The notes under the pieces were generated by a model, which was not told the origin of the DNA, made no database searches, and worked only from the letters and a program-made list of their open reading frames with translations. DNA of 64,000 nt, taken from contig NZ_JAPDHU010000002.1 in the NCBI RefSeq assembly GCF_031921685.1, forward strand, positions 124,001 through 188,000. Direction: 5' to 3'. Shown one piece after another: positions 7,977-17,469 of this stretch (its first letter is position 1; the number at the start of each line of letters is the position of its first letter). Source of the DNA: Terripilifer sp031921685. GTDB lineage: Bacteria > Pseudomonadota > Alphaproteobacteria > Rhizobiales > Beijerinckiaceae. The position numbers and the translations under genes are program-made.

Positions 7977-8072
7977 ATGCGTACATTTCTGGCCGACACT
8001 TTCGAACTCGCAGCCCTTGGTACCTTTGTCGCTCTCATCCTGCTGCTGACCCGCGCGGCGGCGCAGGTATGA
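7977..8072 (+). CDS. 31-aa SOS-controlled membrane microprotein (candidate division inhibitor)
   Basis: ATG 7977 follows AAAGGA with about eight bases of spacing; an in-frame ATG at 7971 is too close to that site. The product begins MRTFLADTFELAALGT, continues with VALILLL and ends TRAAAQV. It has a short amphipathic start, a single hydrophobic span (about residues 11-25) and a basic residue after it: a small inner-membrane protein. Upstream lie a LexA box over the -10 and a CtrA site. Caulobacter SidA, a 29-aa LexA-controlled inner-membrane protein that blocks division through FtsW/FtsN, is the closest functional parallel I know; I claim no sequence homology. dnaE begins 100 bases downstream and could share the transcript. 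Translation is supported by the ribosome site and the regulatory context, not by comparison. Confidence 0.68.
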   Translation: MRTFLADTFELAALGTFVALILLLTRAAAQV

Positions 8073-8172
8073 GGGCAAATGCCGCTGTTGATGGCGGGAG
8101 GGATATGGCCTTCCTGCTCGACGTGGCCGCGGCCTTCCCCGATCATGCGCGGCGCCTCCCTGCGGGGCCCAA

Positions 8173-11100
8173 GTGAGTCGCCAAGCATCTGGATCGTCGT
8201 CGCATATGCAGCCCGAGAACATGCAGAAGATCATCGAGAAAGTGGGTTTCGTGCACTTGCATGTGCACACCTCCTTCTCCCTGCGCGAAGGCGCGTTGAC
8301 GATCCCCAAACTAATCGACTTCGCCAAGGCCGATGCCATGCCGGCGCTGGCGATCACCGACACGAACAATCTCTTCGGCGCGCTCGAATTTTCCGAGAAG
8401 CTTTACAAGGAAGGCATCCAGCCGATCATCGGCTGCCACCTCACCGTCGATTTCGGCGATGCCCGCAATCTTGGTGGGCGTGCCGACGATCCGCGTGCTG
8501 GGCGCGGCTCCATCGTCGTGCTGGCGCGCGATGCCGAGGGCTATGCCAATTTGATGCGCATCGTCTCGGCGGCGTGGATCGATCCCTCCGCCGGCGATCT
8601 GCCGCATGTGCAGCTGGAAAAGCTGACGGCGCAGGCGCAAGGGCTCATCGCTTTGAGCGGTGGCCCGACGGGTGCCATCGACGGCCTCATCGGTGATGGC
8701 CGCGCCGAACATGCCGGTCTGCGCATCGCCGAACTCGAACGGATTTTCGACGGCCGCTTCTATGTTGAATTGCAGCGCCACGGCACGCCGATGGAAAAGC
8801 GCGTCGAGCCGGTCCTGCTCGATTTCGCTTTTCGCCGCTCGCTGCCGCTCGTCGCCACCAACGAACCTTATTTCGCCGCCCTGTCCGATCACGAGGCGCA
8901 CGATGCGCTGCTGTGCATCGCCGATGGCTCGACCACCAGCCAGGCCGGCCGGCGCCAACTCACTGCCGATCATCGCTTCAAGACGCGCGCTGAAATGCGC
9001 GGCCTGTTCGCCGATCTGCCGGAATCGCTCAATCATTCCGTCGAGATAGCGCTGCGCTGCAATTATCGCCCGACGACGCGCGGGCCGATCTTGCCGCGCT
9101 TCACTACCGAGACGGGCGAACAGCGCGACGAGGTCGAGGAATTGCAGCGCCAGGCGCGCGAAGGTCTGGCAGCCCGGCTCGCCGTTCACGGCATGGCCGA
9201 CGGCTTCGGCGAAAGCGACTATCAGGAACGGCTCGAATTCGAGCTCAGCGTCATCATCAAGATGAAGTTCCCCGGCTACTTTCTTATCGTCGCCGACTTC
9301 ATCAAATGGGCTAAGGCGCATGACATTCCGGTCGGCCCGGGCCGTGGTTCGGGCGCCGGCTCCCTGGTCGCCTGGTCGCTGACCATCACCGATCTCGATC
9401 CGATGCGGTTCGGCCTGCTGTTCGAGCGCTTCCTCAATCCCGAACGCGTGTCGATGCCCGACTTCGACATCGACTTCTGCCAGTACCGCCGCGACGAAGT
9501 GATCCGCTATGTGCGCGAGCGCTATGGCGTCGATCGCGTGGCGCAGATCATCACCTTCGGTTCGTTCCTGGCGCGCGGCGTGATGCGCAACGTCGGCCGC
9601 GTTCTCGAAATGCCACTGGGGCAGGTGGATAAGCTCGCCAAACTGGTGCCGCAGAACCCCGCCGCGCCCGTCAGCCTGAAACAGGCGATCGAGTCCGAGC
9701 CGCGCCTGCTCGAAGCCATGGAGCAGGACGAGCGCGTCGCCACCATGCTCGACATCGCGCAGAAGCTCGAAGGGCTCTATTCCAACGCCTCGACCCACGC
9801 CGCCGGTATCGTCATTGGCGACCGGCCGTTGGTCGAACTCGTGCCGCTTTATCGCGATCCGAAATCGGATATGCCAGCGACCCAGTTCAACATGAAATGG
9901 GTCGAGCCGGCGGGCCTGGTCAAATTCGACTTCCTCGGCCTCAAGACGCTGACGACCTTGGCGATCACCGTCGAATTGCTGCGCAAACGCGGCGTCGAGG
10001 TCGACATCGCCAAATTGCCGCTCGACGACAAGAAGACCTACGAAATGCTGGGGCGCGGCGAAACGGTCGGCGTGTTCCAGGTGGAAAGCGCCGGCATGCG
10101 CAAAGCGTTGACGGAAATGCACGCCGACCGGCTGGAAGACATCATCGCGCTCGTGGCGCTGTATCGCCCAGGCCCGATGGCGAATATCCCGACCTATTGC
10201 GCCGTGAAGCTCGGCGAACAGGAAGCCGATTACATCCATCCGAAGATCGAGCCGATCCTGAAGGAGACGTTCGGCGTCATCATCTACCAAGAGCAGGTGA
10301 TGCAGATCGCGCAGATTCTGTCGGGCTATTCGCTCGGCGAAGCCGATATGCTGCGCCGCGCCATGGGTAAGAAGATCAAGGCGGAGATGGACGCGCAGCG
10401 CGATCGTTTCGTGCGCGGCGCGGTTGAGCGCGAGATTCCTAAGCCGAAGGCCAATGAGATTTTCGATCTTCTGGCCAAATTCGCCGACTACGGCTTCAAC
10501 AAGAGCCACGCTGCCGCCTATGCTTTGATCGCCTATCAAACCGGCTGGTTCAAAGCGAATTATCCGGTCGAATTCCTGGCCGCGTCGATGACGCTGGATA
10601 AAGCCAACACGGACAAACTGGCTGAATTCCGCAACGAGGCGCAGCGCCTCGGCATCAAGGTCGAACCACCGTCGATCAATGAATCGGAATCCGATTTCGC
10701 CGTGCGCCGCGATGGCAATGGCGAACTTTACATCCGTTACGCGCTTTCGGCGGTGAAGGGTGTCGGCGAAGGCCAGGCCCAGGCGATTGTCGATGCGCGC
10801 GGCGAGACGCCGTTCCGCGATTTCGGTGACTTCGCCAACCGCATCGATCCGCGTGCCATCAACCGCAAGGTTCTGGAAAATCTTGGCGCCGCCGGTGCTT
10901 TCGATGTCTTCGAGAAAGAACGCGCCCGCGCCATCGCTGCGATCGATACCGTGCTGGCGCAAGCCAACCGCACCCAGGCCGAAGCTCTTGCCGGCCAGTC
11001 GGCGCTCTTTGGCGATAGCGCCGCTTCCTTCATCATCCCGAAAGCGCAGCCCTGGCCGCCGTCGGAGCGGTTGCGGCGTGAGTTCGACGCCATCGGCTTT

Positions 11101-11679
11101 TTCCTCTCAGGCCATCCGCTCGACGATTATCAGCAGGTGCTGGGCCGCCTGCAGGTGCAACGCTGGGCCGATTTCGCCCGCGCGGTGAAGCGCGGCGCGT
11201 CCGCCGGCCGCCTCGCGGCCACCGTGCTCGATCGCCAGGAACGGCGCACCAAGTCCGGTTCGAAAATGGGCATCGTCACGCTGTCCGATCCCTCCGGACA
11301 ATATGAGGCGATCCTGTTCCAGGAAGGTCTCAATCAATATCGCGACTTTCTCGAAAAGGGTTCGGTCGTGATGGTGGCGGTGCAGGCTTCGCTCGAGGGC
11401 GAAGACGTGCGCGCCCGCATCGCCACGGTGGAACCGCTCGATCGGGCCGCGAGCAAGGTGCAGAAAGGTCTGCGCATCTTCATGCGCGACGGCGAGCCGC
11501 TGGCTTCCGTGGCGCAACGCCTCGGCACCAAGGGCGAGGGCGAAGTGTCCTTCGTGCTGATGCTGGAGCGCGAACGCAGCGAGGTGGAAATCCGCCTGCC
11601 GGGCCGCTTCCATGTTTCGCCGCAAATCGCCGGCGCCATCAAGGCGATCCCCGGCATCGTCGCGGTGGAGCATATTTAA
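8173..11679 (+). CDS. dnaE: DNA polymerase III subunit alpha
   Basis: Replicative polymerase, 1168 aa, full length for DnaE1. Order: N-terminal PHP domain (about 25-290, FVHLHVHTSFSLREGA), palm with the catalytic Asp motif PDFDIDF near residue 432, fingers with GPGRGSGAGSLVAW just before it, a beta-binding/HhH region (about 850-960) and a C-terminal OB fold (about 1010-1090, KMGIVTLSDPSGQYEAILF). I kept GTG 8173; ATG 8206 (MQPENMQKIIEKVGFVHLH) is equally plausible since neither has a good ribosome site. The SOS/CtrA-controlled promoter upstream may also feed this gene. The stop overlaps the convergent gene by 4 bases. Confidence 0.97.
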   Translation: MSRQASGSSSHMQPENMQKIIEKVGFVHLHVHTSFSLREGALTIPKLIDFAKADAMPALAITDTNNLFGALEFSEKLYKEGIQPIIGCHLTVDFGDARNLGGRADDPRAGRGSIVVLARDAEGYANLMRIVSAAWIDPSAGDLPHVQLEKLTAQAQGLIALSGGPTGAIDGLIGDGRAEHAGLRIAELERIFDGRFYVELQRHGTPMEKRVEPVLLDFAFRRSLPLVATNEPYFAALSDHEAHDALLCIADGSTTSQAGRRQLTADHRFKTRAEMRGLFADLPESLNHSVEIALRCNYRPTTRGPILPRFTTETGEQRDEVEELQRQAREGLAARLAVHGMADGFGESDYQERLEFELSVIIKMKFPGYFLIVADFIKWAKAHDIPVGPGRGSGAGSLVAWSLTITDLDPMRFGLLFERFLNPERVSMPDFDIDFCQYRRDEVIRYVRERYGVDRVAQIITFGSFLARGVMRNVGRVLEMPLGQVDKLAKLVPQNPAAPVSLKQAIESEPRLLEAMEQDERVATMLDIAQKLEGLYSNASTHAAGIVIGDRPLVELVPLYRDPKSDMPATQFNMKWVEPAGLVKFDFLGLKTLTTLAITVELLRKRGVEVDIAKLPLDDKKTYEMLGRGETVGVFQVESAGMRKALTEMHADRLEDIIALVALYRPGPMANIPTYCAVKLGEQEADYIHPKIEPILKETFGVIIYQEQVMQIAQILSGYSLGEADMLRRAMGKKIKAEMDAQRDRFVRGAVEREIPKPKANEIFDLLAKFADYGFNKSHAAAYALIAYQTGWFKANYPVEFLAASMTLDKANTDKLAEFRNEAQRLGIKVEPPSINESESDFAVRRDGNGELYIRYALSAVKGVGEGQAQAIVDARGETPFRDFGDFANRIDPRAINRKVLENLGAAGAFDVFEKERARAIAAIDTVLAQANRTQAEALAGQSALFGDSAASFIIPKAQPWPPSERLRREFDAIGFFLSGHPLDDYQQVLGRLQVQRWADFARAVKRGASAGRLAATVLDRQERRTKSGSKMGIVTLSDPSGQYEAILFQEGLNQYRDFLEKGSVVMVAVQASLEGEDVRARIATVEPLDRAASKVQKGLRIFMRDGEPLASVAQRLGTKGEGEVSFVLMLERERSEVEIRLPGRFHVSPQIAGAIKAIPGIVAVEHI

Positions 11680-12506
11680 ACATTGGGGCGGGTGGAGAGC
11701 CACCAGCCGTCGCCGGCGCACCAACTCGTATCGTCGGGCGTGCTGTAACGGTGGAGCGAGCGGACGCGATGTCCATCGCCGCGCGTGAAGGCCTGATGCA
11801 GGCGCTCGGCTTCCTCCTCCGTGCGCGCTCCTTCGCAGCCGATGAAAGCGACAGGCCCCACCGCGAAGCGCGCATCGAAAGTTTCGTCGGCGCGGCGCAT
11901 GACGCGCAGCATCATGCCGGTGATCGATCGATCCGGCGTGAGCGGAAAAAGCAGCCGTCCGCCGATGTCCAATGCGTCGAGCCACGCATCCAACGGCCGC
12001 GTCGCGCCGGCATTGACATAGATGACGTCGAATTTGGCGCCCAAAGGCTCGGTGCCCGATTGGGCATAGATCGTGACCTGGGAAGAACCGGCGAGATTGA
12101 TGGCCGCGCGGCTTGCGAGCTTCGGATCGATTTCGAAGGCTGCGACCGACCCCGTCGGTCCAGTCAGCTCGGCGAGAATGGCGGTATAATAGCCCGTTCC
12201 AGCTCCGATATGCGCGATGCGTTCTCCGGAGGCAATTTCCAAAGCCGCCAGGCAGCGGGCATGCAGGCGCGGCTCGCCATTGTTGATGGCGCGATCGGCG
12301 CGCAGCGCAACCACCGCATTGGTGTAAAGAAAGCACAGATCGTCGGATGGCGTCTCGACATAACCCGTGCCCGTGGACACGTGCCATGGTCCAGGGCCGA
12401 CGAAACGTTCGCGCGCGACCTTCGCAAAGGCTTCGGTCAAACGTTCGTCAAGGCCTCCGGCGACCAGATTGGCATAATATCTTCGCAAGACAACGGTGCT
12501 GACCAT
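11676..12506 (-). CDS. Pcm-like (protein-L-isoaspartate O-methyltransferase family) protein
   Basis: 276 aa from ATG 12506, chosen because GGAG precedes it at good spacing; a longer frame from 12542 lacks one. The SAM site is clear: RIAHIGAGTGYYTAILAEL, then VAAFEIDPKLA and FDVIYVNAGATRPLDAWLDAL. The N-terminal RERFVGPGPW echoes the PxxF block of PCMT proteins. The family methylates isoaspartyl residues for protein repair, but this branch is longer and divergent (the C-terminal 90 residues differ), so the substrate is uncertain. Convergent with dnaE, sharing four bases at the stops. Confidence 0.8.
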   Translation of the reverse strand: MVSTVVLRRYYANLVAGGLDERLTEAFAKVARERFVGPGPWHVSTGTGYVETPSDDLCFLYTNAVVALRADRAINNGEPRLHARCLAALEIASGERIAHIGAGTGYYTAILAELTGPTGSVAAFEIDPKLASRAAINLAGSSQVTIYAQSGTEPLGAKFDVIYVNAGATRPLDAWLDALDIGGRLLFPLTPDRSITGMMLRVMRRADETFDARFAVGPVAFIGCEGARTEEEAERLHQAFTRGDGHRVRSLHRYSTPDDTSWCAGDGWWLSTRPNV

Positions 12507-12544
12507 GCGGGATCTCCGATGATCCTCGGCTCCGTCGAGCAAAG

Positions 12545-12575
12545 CAAAAAAGCAGGCGTCTGTAAAACGCCTGCT
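12545..12575 (-). terminator. Terminator of the amidohydrolase gene
   Basis: On the minus strand GCAGGCGT pairs with ACGCCTGC around a seven-base loop and is followed by TTTTTTGC. The stem begins eight bases after the stop codon at 12583. Confidence 0.9.
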
Positions 12576-12582
12576 GTGATGA

Positions 12583-14049
12583 CTAACCGCCGCAGCAGGC
12601 CGGAGGCGTCAGCCGGCCGCCGGCGCTCTTGCGGATGCGCAGCGAGGATTCCTTCGCCGACCGCACGATGCGCGGCACGTCGTAGGCGACGAGCTTGCCG
12701 CCGCGCTTGACGATCTTACCGTCGATGAGGACCGTGTCGACATTGGCCGGTGTCGCCGACATCACCACGGTTGCCTCGATATTGGCCAAGGGCGCGGTGT
12801 TCACGTCATTGGCGTTGATCAGGATGATGTCGGCGCGCTTGCCCGGCGTCAGCGAGCCGGTGACATCGCCAAGGCCGAGCGCCTTGGCACCGTTGATCGT
12901 GCCCATCTCGATCACTTCCTTGAAGCCGAGGAACGGGTCCTTGTCCGATTTCGTGCCGCGCCAGGGGATCGCCATGTTCCATGTAAAGCGCATGATCTCG
13001 AGCATGTTCGGCGGCGTGATCGAGCTGGCGTCGCAGGACAGTGAGATCGACAGGCCGGCCTTGCGCATGCGCATGAAGGCTTCTCGGGCATCGCCCGCGA
13101 GCCCCAAACGGTGTTCGGAATGGGTGGCGAAGCTCAGCGGCGATCCGGCCCGCACCATCGCGGCATAATCTTCATCCGAGCCTGGCAGGTAATGGCAGAC
13201 GAGGAAGTTCGGCCCGAGATAGCCGCGCTTCTCGTAGTCGACCGCATTGAAGTTATTCGGCGGCGCCTGGCCCGCATGAACGGCGATGGGCAGTTTACGG
13301 GCCAGCGCCTGGCCAACGTCCTCGTGGAACACGGCTTCCGTCGCCTGGCCAATGCCGCGCAGATTGACGCCGAAATGCACCAGCCCGTCGAAGGCGGTTC
13401 CGGAGGAGAAATAGTCTTTGCGGACGCGCTCGATGTCGGTGAAGTCGAGCGGCTTGTCGCGCGCCAGCATGTCGATATGGCCATAGGCATAGCGGGCGCG
13501 CAGCAATGAGTCCTTATGGGCGCGCAGTTCCGCATCGGCATGGGCGGGGGAGCGCACGTTATGCGCCCAATTGTGGACGGTGGTGACGCCGTTGTTGGCG
13601 AGTTCGGCCATCGCCAGCATGATGCTGTTGTAGAAATCGTCCGGCGTATAGAGTGCCGACGTGGCGTTCTTCGCCGGAAAATATTCGAAGCCGCCGTCGG
13701 CGAGGTAATTGCGGCCGAGCGCGCTCCACATGTGATAGTGGGTATCGATGAAGCCTGGCATGACGATCATGTCTTCGGCATCGATGGTCTCGACACCGGC
13801 GCCGTTCAGATTCTCGCCGACCGCTTCAATAACGCCGTTGCGGACGAGCACGTCGGCACGCGGCAGCACGCCGAGTTTCGGATCGACGGTGATCACCGCG
13901 CCATTCTTGATGAGATAGGCGCCTCGGCCAACAGGCGCTGCTGGCGTCTGCGCCACGGCCTCGGCGACGAAGCCGCTGGGCAGCGTACAGGCGCAGCCGG
14001 CAAGAGAGGTTGCGCCAAGCAATTTGGCGAATGAACGGCGGTTGAGCAT
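12583..14049 (-). CDS. Tat-exported amidohydrolase (chlorohydrolase/cytosine-deaminase-like)
   Basis: 488 aa from ATG 14049, preceded by AAGGAGA. The N-terminus MLNRRSFAKLLGATSLAGCA is a twin-arginine signal with a possible lipobox (LAGC), so the enzyme is probably periplasmic, perhaps lipid-anchored. It then has a small beta domain (GRGAYLIKNGAVITVDP), the metal-binding strand MPGFIDTHYHMWS, further His positions (VHNWAHN, VHAGQAPP, ATHSEHR), and the C-terminal GKRADIILINAND typical of subtype-III amidohydrolases. Substrate unknown; relatives deaminate or dechlorinate heterocycles. It ends in an unusual CCGG. A Bug-type binding protein gene lies just upstream on the same strand. Confidence 0.87.
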   Translation of the reverse strand: MLNRRSFAKLLGATSLAGCACTLPSGFVAEAVAQTPAAPVGRGAYLIKNGAVITVDPKLGVLPRADVLVRNGVIEAVGENLNGAGVETIDAEDMIVMPGFIDTHYHMWSALGRNYLADGGFEYFPAKNATSALYTPDDFYNSIMLAMAELANNGVTTVHNWAHNVRSPAHADAELRAHKDSLLRARYAYGHIDMLARDKPLDFTDIERVRKDYFSSGTAFDGLVHFGVNLRGIGQATEAVFHEDVGQALARKLPIAVHAGQAPPNNFNAVDYEKRGYLGPNFLVCHYLPGSDEDYAAMVRAGSPLSFATHSEHRLGLAGDAREAFMRMRKAGLSISLSCDASSITPPNMLEIMRFTWNMAIPWRGTKSDKDPFLGFKEVIEMGTINGAKALGLGDVTGSLTPGKRADIILINANDVNTAPLANIEATVVMSATPANVDTVLIDGKIVKRGGKLVAYDVPRIVRSAKESSLRIRKSAGGRLTPPACCGG

Positions 14050-14161
14050 CAGGCCTGTCTCCTTCGATAAGGTTGCATTGCTAAAGCAAAACTCTCGCCA
14101 CATTTGCGGGGAGCGCCGAAACCGCGATGGGCACCGTGGAAATACGGTGGTGCCGATGAAA

Positions 14162-15130
14162 CTAGAGCTGCGGGATTTTTCCGATCGTCGCCGCGCGTTT
14201 CCATTTCTCGATCGTCGCCAGCATGCGCTCGTGCAGAAGCTGGCTCGTGCCGGGGTAGGGCATGCCGCCGGCCTTTAAGAGAAAGGCCCGCGTTTCGTCG
14301 CGCTTGAGGATCTCGTTGAGCAGGCCTTCGACCTTCGCCACATAAGCTGGCGGCGTCCCGGCTGGCATCAGCGCATAGAATTCGGCGATCCAGTGCACGT
14401 TTTTCGATCCCTGTTCGCGCGCGGTCGGCACGTCCGGGAAGCTTGGGAAACGCTCGTCGCCGAGCATGGCGATCGCGCGCACGCTGCCGCGGTTCAAAGC
14501 GCCGAGCGCGCCGGTGAGGTCGAGGATCAGGAAATCGACATTGCCGGTTTCGATATCGCGCAGCGCCTCCTGCGCGGCTTTGTAGGGCACTTGCGTGGCC
14601 GTTGCCTGGATCTCGTCGAGATACATGCCGGTGATGGCGATCGACGAGGTGGTCGGCGCGCCGTAGGTGGCCTTGCCGTGTTTCGCGCGGATCAAGGCGG
14701 TCAGATCGGCCATGGTCTTCACCGGGCTGTCGCCTTTGACGACGATGGTGAAGGGCACGTTGACCAGGGTGGTGACCGGCGCGAAATCCTCGAACCGGTA
14801 CGGCATTTCCTTATAGAGCACGAAATTGCCGGTGACTGGAGCCGAGGGCGTGACGAACAGGGTGTAGCCATCGGGTGGCGCCTTGGCGACGACATTGCCG
14901 CCGATATTGCCGCCCGCGCCTGGCCGGTTTTCGACGACCAGTGGCTGGCCGATCAGCCTCGCCAATTCCTCGGTGAAATAACGCGCGAGAATGTCGGCGC
15001 CACTACCGGCCGTATAGGACACGACGGCCTTGATGGGGCGCGTCGGATAGTCCTGGGCCTGGGCTGTGGTTGCGATCGCGGCGCATGCAATAATGGCGGC
15101 TGCAGCCGCGCGCCAGCGCGTGCTTCTCAT
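14162..15130 (-). CDS. Bug-family tripartite tricarboxylate-type solute-binding protein
   Basis: 322 aa with a signal peptide (MRSTRWRAAAAAIIACAAIA, cleaved near TAQAQ) and an AGGGGGGAA ribosome site. Family marks: YPTRPIKAVVSYTAGSGADILAR, PLVVENRPGAGGNIG, VAKAPPDGYTLF and, near the C-terminus, GMPYPGTS. Bug proteins are periplasmic receptors for carboxylates, amino acids or nicotinate-like compounds, working with TctA/TctB permeases. No TctA/TctB gene is in the window, so this is an orphan receptor. It lies upstream of the Tat-exported amidohydrolase on the same strand (112 bp apart), which may point to a shared substrate. Ligand unknown. Confidence 0.93.
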   Translation of the reverse strand: MRSTRWRAAAAAIIACAAIATTAQAQDYPTRPIKAVVSYTAGSGADILARYFTEELARLIGQPLVVENRPGAGGNIGGNVVAKAPPDGYTLFVTPSAPVTGNFVLYKEMPYRFEDFAPVTTLVNVPFTIVVKGDSPVKTMADLTALIRAKHGKATYGAPTTSSIAITGMYLDEIQATATQVPYKAAQEALRDIETGNVDFLILDLTGALGALNRGSVRAIAMLGDERFPSFPDVPTAREQGSKNVHWIAEFYALMPAGTPPAYVAKVEGLLNEILKRDETRAFLLKAGGMPYPGTSQLLHERMLATIEKWKRAATIGKIPQL

Positions 15131-15522
15131 GACGTTCCCCCCTTGTTGTCGTTCACGCCGACATCTTAAGGGATCATGGACGCTAAGAGAATTTCTTCAG
15201 CCTATTTTTGGCTTTTCCCCTGTAAAGCGTGGAAACTTCCCACGAATTCGGATTCATCATTAAAATCGCCGTGCTGATCCTGTAAGCGCGCCAATCCCCT
15301 CCGAAAATGGGCCGAAGTCGCGATTTTTCGCCACGCGGAGGCCGGCAATTATATCGTAGGCGGATGGAACCGATGGCTGAACCTCGACTTTTTTCAAGGA
15401 TATGCGGCCTTTTCATTCAAACTTGAACGGCGATTTTCAGGTTCGCTTGATGGTTGATCAGCCATGAATCCGACCACCTGAAACGACGTATTGCGTTCGG
15501 GATTGTGCTGGGGCTCACCCGT
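15131..15522. other. Intergenic region between divergent Bug and TadG-like genes
   Basis: About 390 bases with no credible gene. It must hold promoters for both flanking genes. AT-rich patches occur at 15195-15260 and 15390-15420, but I could not find a convincing -35/-10 pair or a known operator. Confidence 0.5.
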
Positions 15523-17262
15523 ATGGACTTCCTTTCCTCCGCTTGGCTGAAGCGGTCTATGGCTCGTCGCGCGATGCGCTTTCTGGCGCATCGGCGCGGT
15601 TCGGTCTCGATGACCTTCGCTCTGAGTGCGTCCGTCGCCATGCTCACCGTGGCAGCGGCGGTCGACTATGGTCGCGCGGTCACGTCGAACACGTCGCTGC
15701 AAACCGCCGTCGATGCCGTCGCCTTGAAAGCCATGCAAGATTATTCCAATGGCGTGCGTGATCCCGCGCTGACGACGAGTGCAGCCACCTATTTGACGGC
15801 ACTCACCCATGATGCTTCGATCTCGCTCGACACTGGATATCCCTCGCTCAACGCGGCCGGCAATGCCATCTGCGTCAAGGCAAGCAAGGCTTTGCCGACG
15901 ACGCTGATGCGCATCGCGAATGTCGATACGGTGACGATCCGCGCCTCCGCTTGCAGCACCGTCAATGGTGTTGGCACCGTGGAAGTTGCGCTCGTGCTCG
16001 ACACGACGGGGTCGATGACCAACAAGACCAGCGATGGCGTGACCAAGCTTTCCGCCATGCAAACGGCCGCCAATTCCTTCGTCGACTATATGTTCGACAC
16101 GAGCCCGCTCAAGACCGGCATGAAGATGTCGGTGGTGCCTTTCGCGCCCACGGTCAATATTGGGACGGATTATGCTGGTTCCGCGTGGTTCGATCTGACG
16201 GGGGCCTCGGATGAATCTTTCCGCAGTCCTGCTTTTGCGCGCGACTCGTCTGTCGCTTCCAGCCGTTTCGGTCTGTTCACCAAATTGAAAGCGATCCGTT
16301 CGTCCTGGGACTGGACGGGCTGCGTCGAAGCGCGGACATATCCCTATAATGTCACGGACGCTGCGCCGGTCGTGGGAACGCCCGACAGCTATTTCGTGCC
16401 TTTGCTGGCGCCCGATGAACCGGATGCCCAATACACCGGCACCATCACGCAGACCTATTACGACTGGTCGAAGGGGCGTTACGTTACGACGACGACGACC
16501 GGCACGGTCAATAATTCGAACAGCTACGACAACAGCTATCTTAACGACAACGGCGGCACATGTACTTCGAGCCCAAGCGGTGAGACGCTCGCCGATGAAA
16601 CGACGAAGCAATCGCGCCTGTGCAAATATTCAAATGGCTCATCGAGTGTTTCCAACTCTTCGACCAAAGGGCCGAACCGTTATTGCAATTCCGCATCACT
16701 GGTGCGCATGCAGACGGGCAAGACGACCTTGCAGACCAAGATCTCGGCGCTCGCCGCCAATGGCCAGACCAATATCCATCAGGGTTTCATGTGGGGCTGG
16801 CATACGATCTCGCCGAATGCGCCGTTCACCGATGGCAAAGCCTATGGCGCCTCCAACAATATGAAGGTGATCGTACTGATGACGGACGGCGAGAACACCT
16901 GGAATTCGGCATCCAACGTGGTCGATAAGTCGAGCTATTCGGCCTATGGCTACTATAAGAACGCCAATACGCGGCTGTCGGCGACTAATCAGAACGTTGG
17001 CTCGGAAACCGACGCGCGTGCGGCCATGGATCAGTTGACGCGCGAAGCCTGCGCCAATGCCCGAGCCCAAGGGGTCACGATCTATACGGTCGGTTTCTCC
17101 GGCAAATCGGATCCGATCGACGATGCCGGCAAGCAATTGCTGACCGATTGCGCGGGCGATTCCCGACGCGCCTTCTTCACCAATTCCTCGACCGGCCTGG
17201 TCAGTGCCTTCCAGCAGATTTCGGCGGGGATCGGCAGCGGCAGCCTGCGTTTGATCAATTGA
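15523..17262 (+). CDS. TadE/TadG-like pilus-assembly protein with von Willebrand factor A domain
   Basis: 579 aa from ATG 15523; a longer frame reaches TTG 15454 without a ribosome site. The first 40 residues are basic (LKRSMARRAMRFLAHRRGS) and lead into a membrane helix and the TadE/G-like stretch VSMTFALSASVAMLTVAAAVDYGRAV, the mark of Flp-pilus pseudopilin-like anchors. A vWA domain follows with the metal site VLDTTGSMT (about 163-171) and MTDGENTW (about 475), interrupted by a Ser/Thr/Asn-rich insertion (about 310-400). The bulk should be periplasmic or surface-exposed. No other tad/cpa genes are nearby, so it is an orphan; adhesion or Flp-pilus tuning is inferred from the family only. 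Confidence 0.85.
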   Translation: MDFLSSAWLKRSMARRAMRFLAHRRGSVSMTFALSASVAMLTVAAAVDYGRAVTSNTSLQTAVDAVALKAMQDYSNGVRDPALTTSAATYLTALTHDASISLDTGYPSLNAAGNAICVKASKALPTTLMRIANVDTVTIRASACSTVNGVGTVEVALVLDTTGSMTNKTSDGVTKLSAMQTAANSFVDYMFDTSPLKTGMKMSVVPFAPTVNIGTDYAGSAWFDLTGASDESFRSPAFARDSSVASSRFGLFTKLKAIRSSWDWTGCVEARTYPYNVTDAAPVVGTPDSYFVPLLAPDEPDAQYTGTITQTYYDWSKGRYVTTTTTGTVNNSNSYDNSYLNDNGGTCTSSPSGETLADETTKQSRLCKYSNGSSSVSNSSTKGPNRYCNSASLVRMQTGKTTLQTKISALAANGQTNIHQGFMWGWHTISPNAPFTDGKAYGASNNMKVIVLMTDGENTWNSASNVVDKSSYSAYGYYKNANTRLSATNQNVGSETDARAAMDQLTREACANARAQGVTIYTVGFSGKSDPIDDAGKQLLTDCAGDSRRAFFTNSSTGLVSAFQQISAGIGSGSLRLIN

Positions 17263-17469
17263 TAGGTATTGAGTTACCTGACAATCCTATCCCCTTGATG
17301 ACAGGAACATTTCACGGGGAGGGCGCTTTCAGCTTGCGTTTTTGCCGCTGGTCGGGTAACAGCGCGCCATTCCACAGGCGGATCTATCGCGACCCTGATC
17401 CAAGGGCCGCTCCGGTGGTCGGAAGTTCCGGCCCGCTGTCCGCTGAGGTTCAACCGGAGAAGTACAGTT

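Noticed and set aside
8311..10962. 883-codon open frame antisense to dnaE, and similar long antisense frames (for example 1646-2674, 5945-7186, 27568-29037)
   Set aside because: They mirror real genes with strong family identity. High GC and third-position bias create long antisense frames; they show no domains and no ribosome sites.
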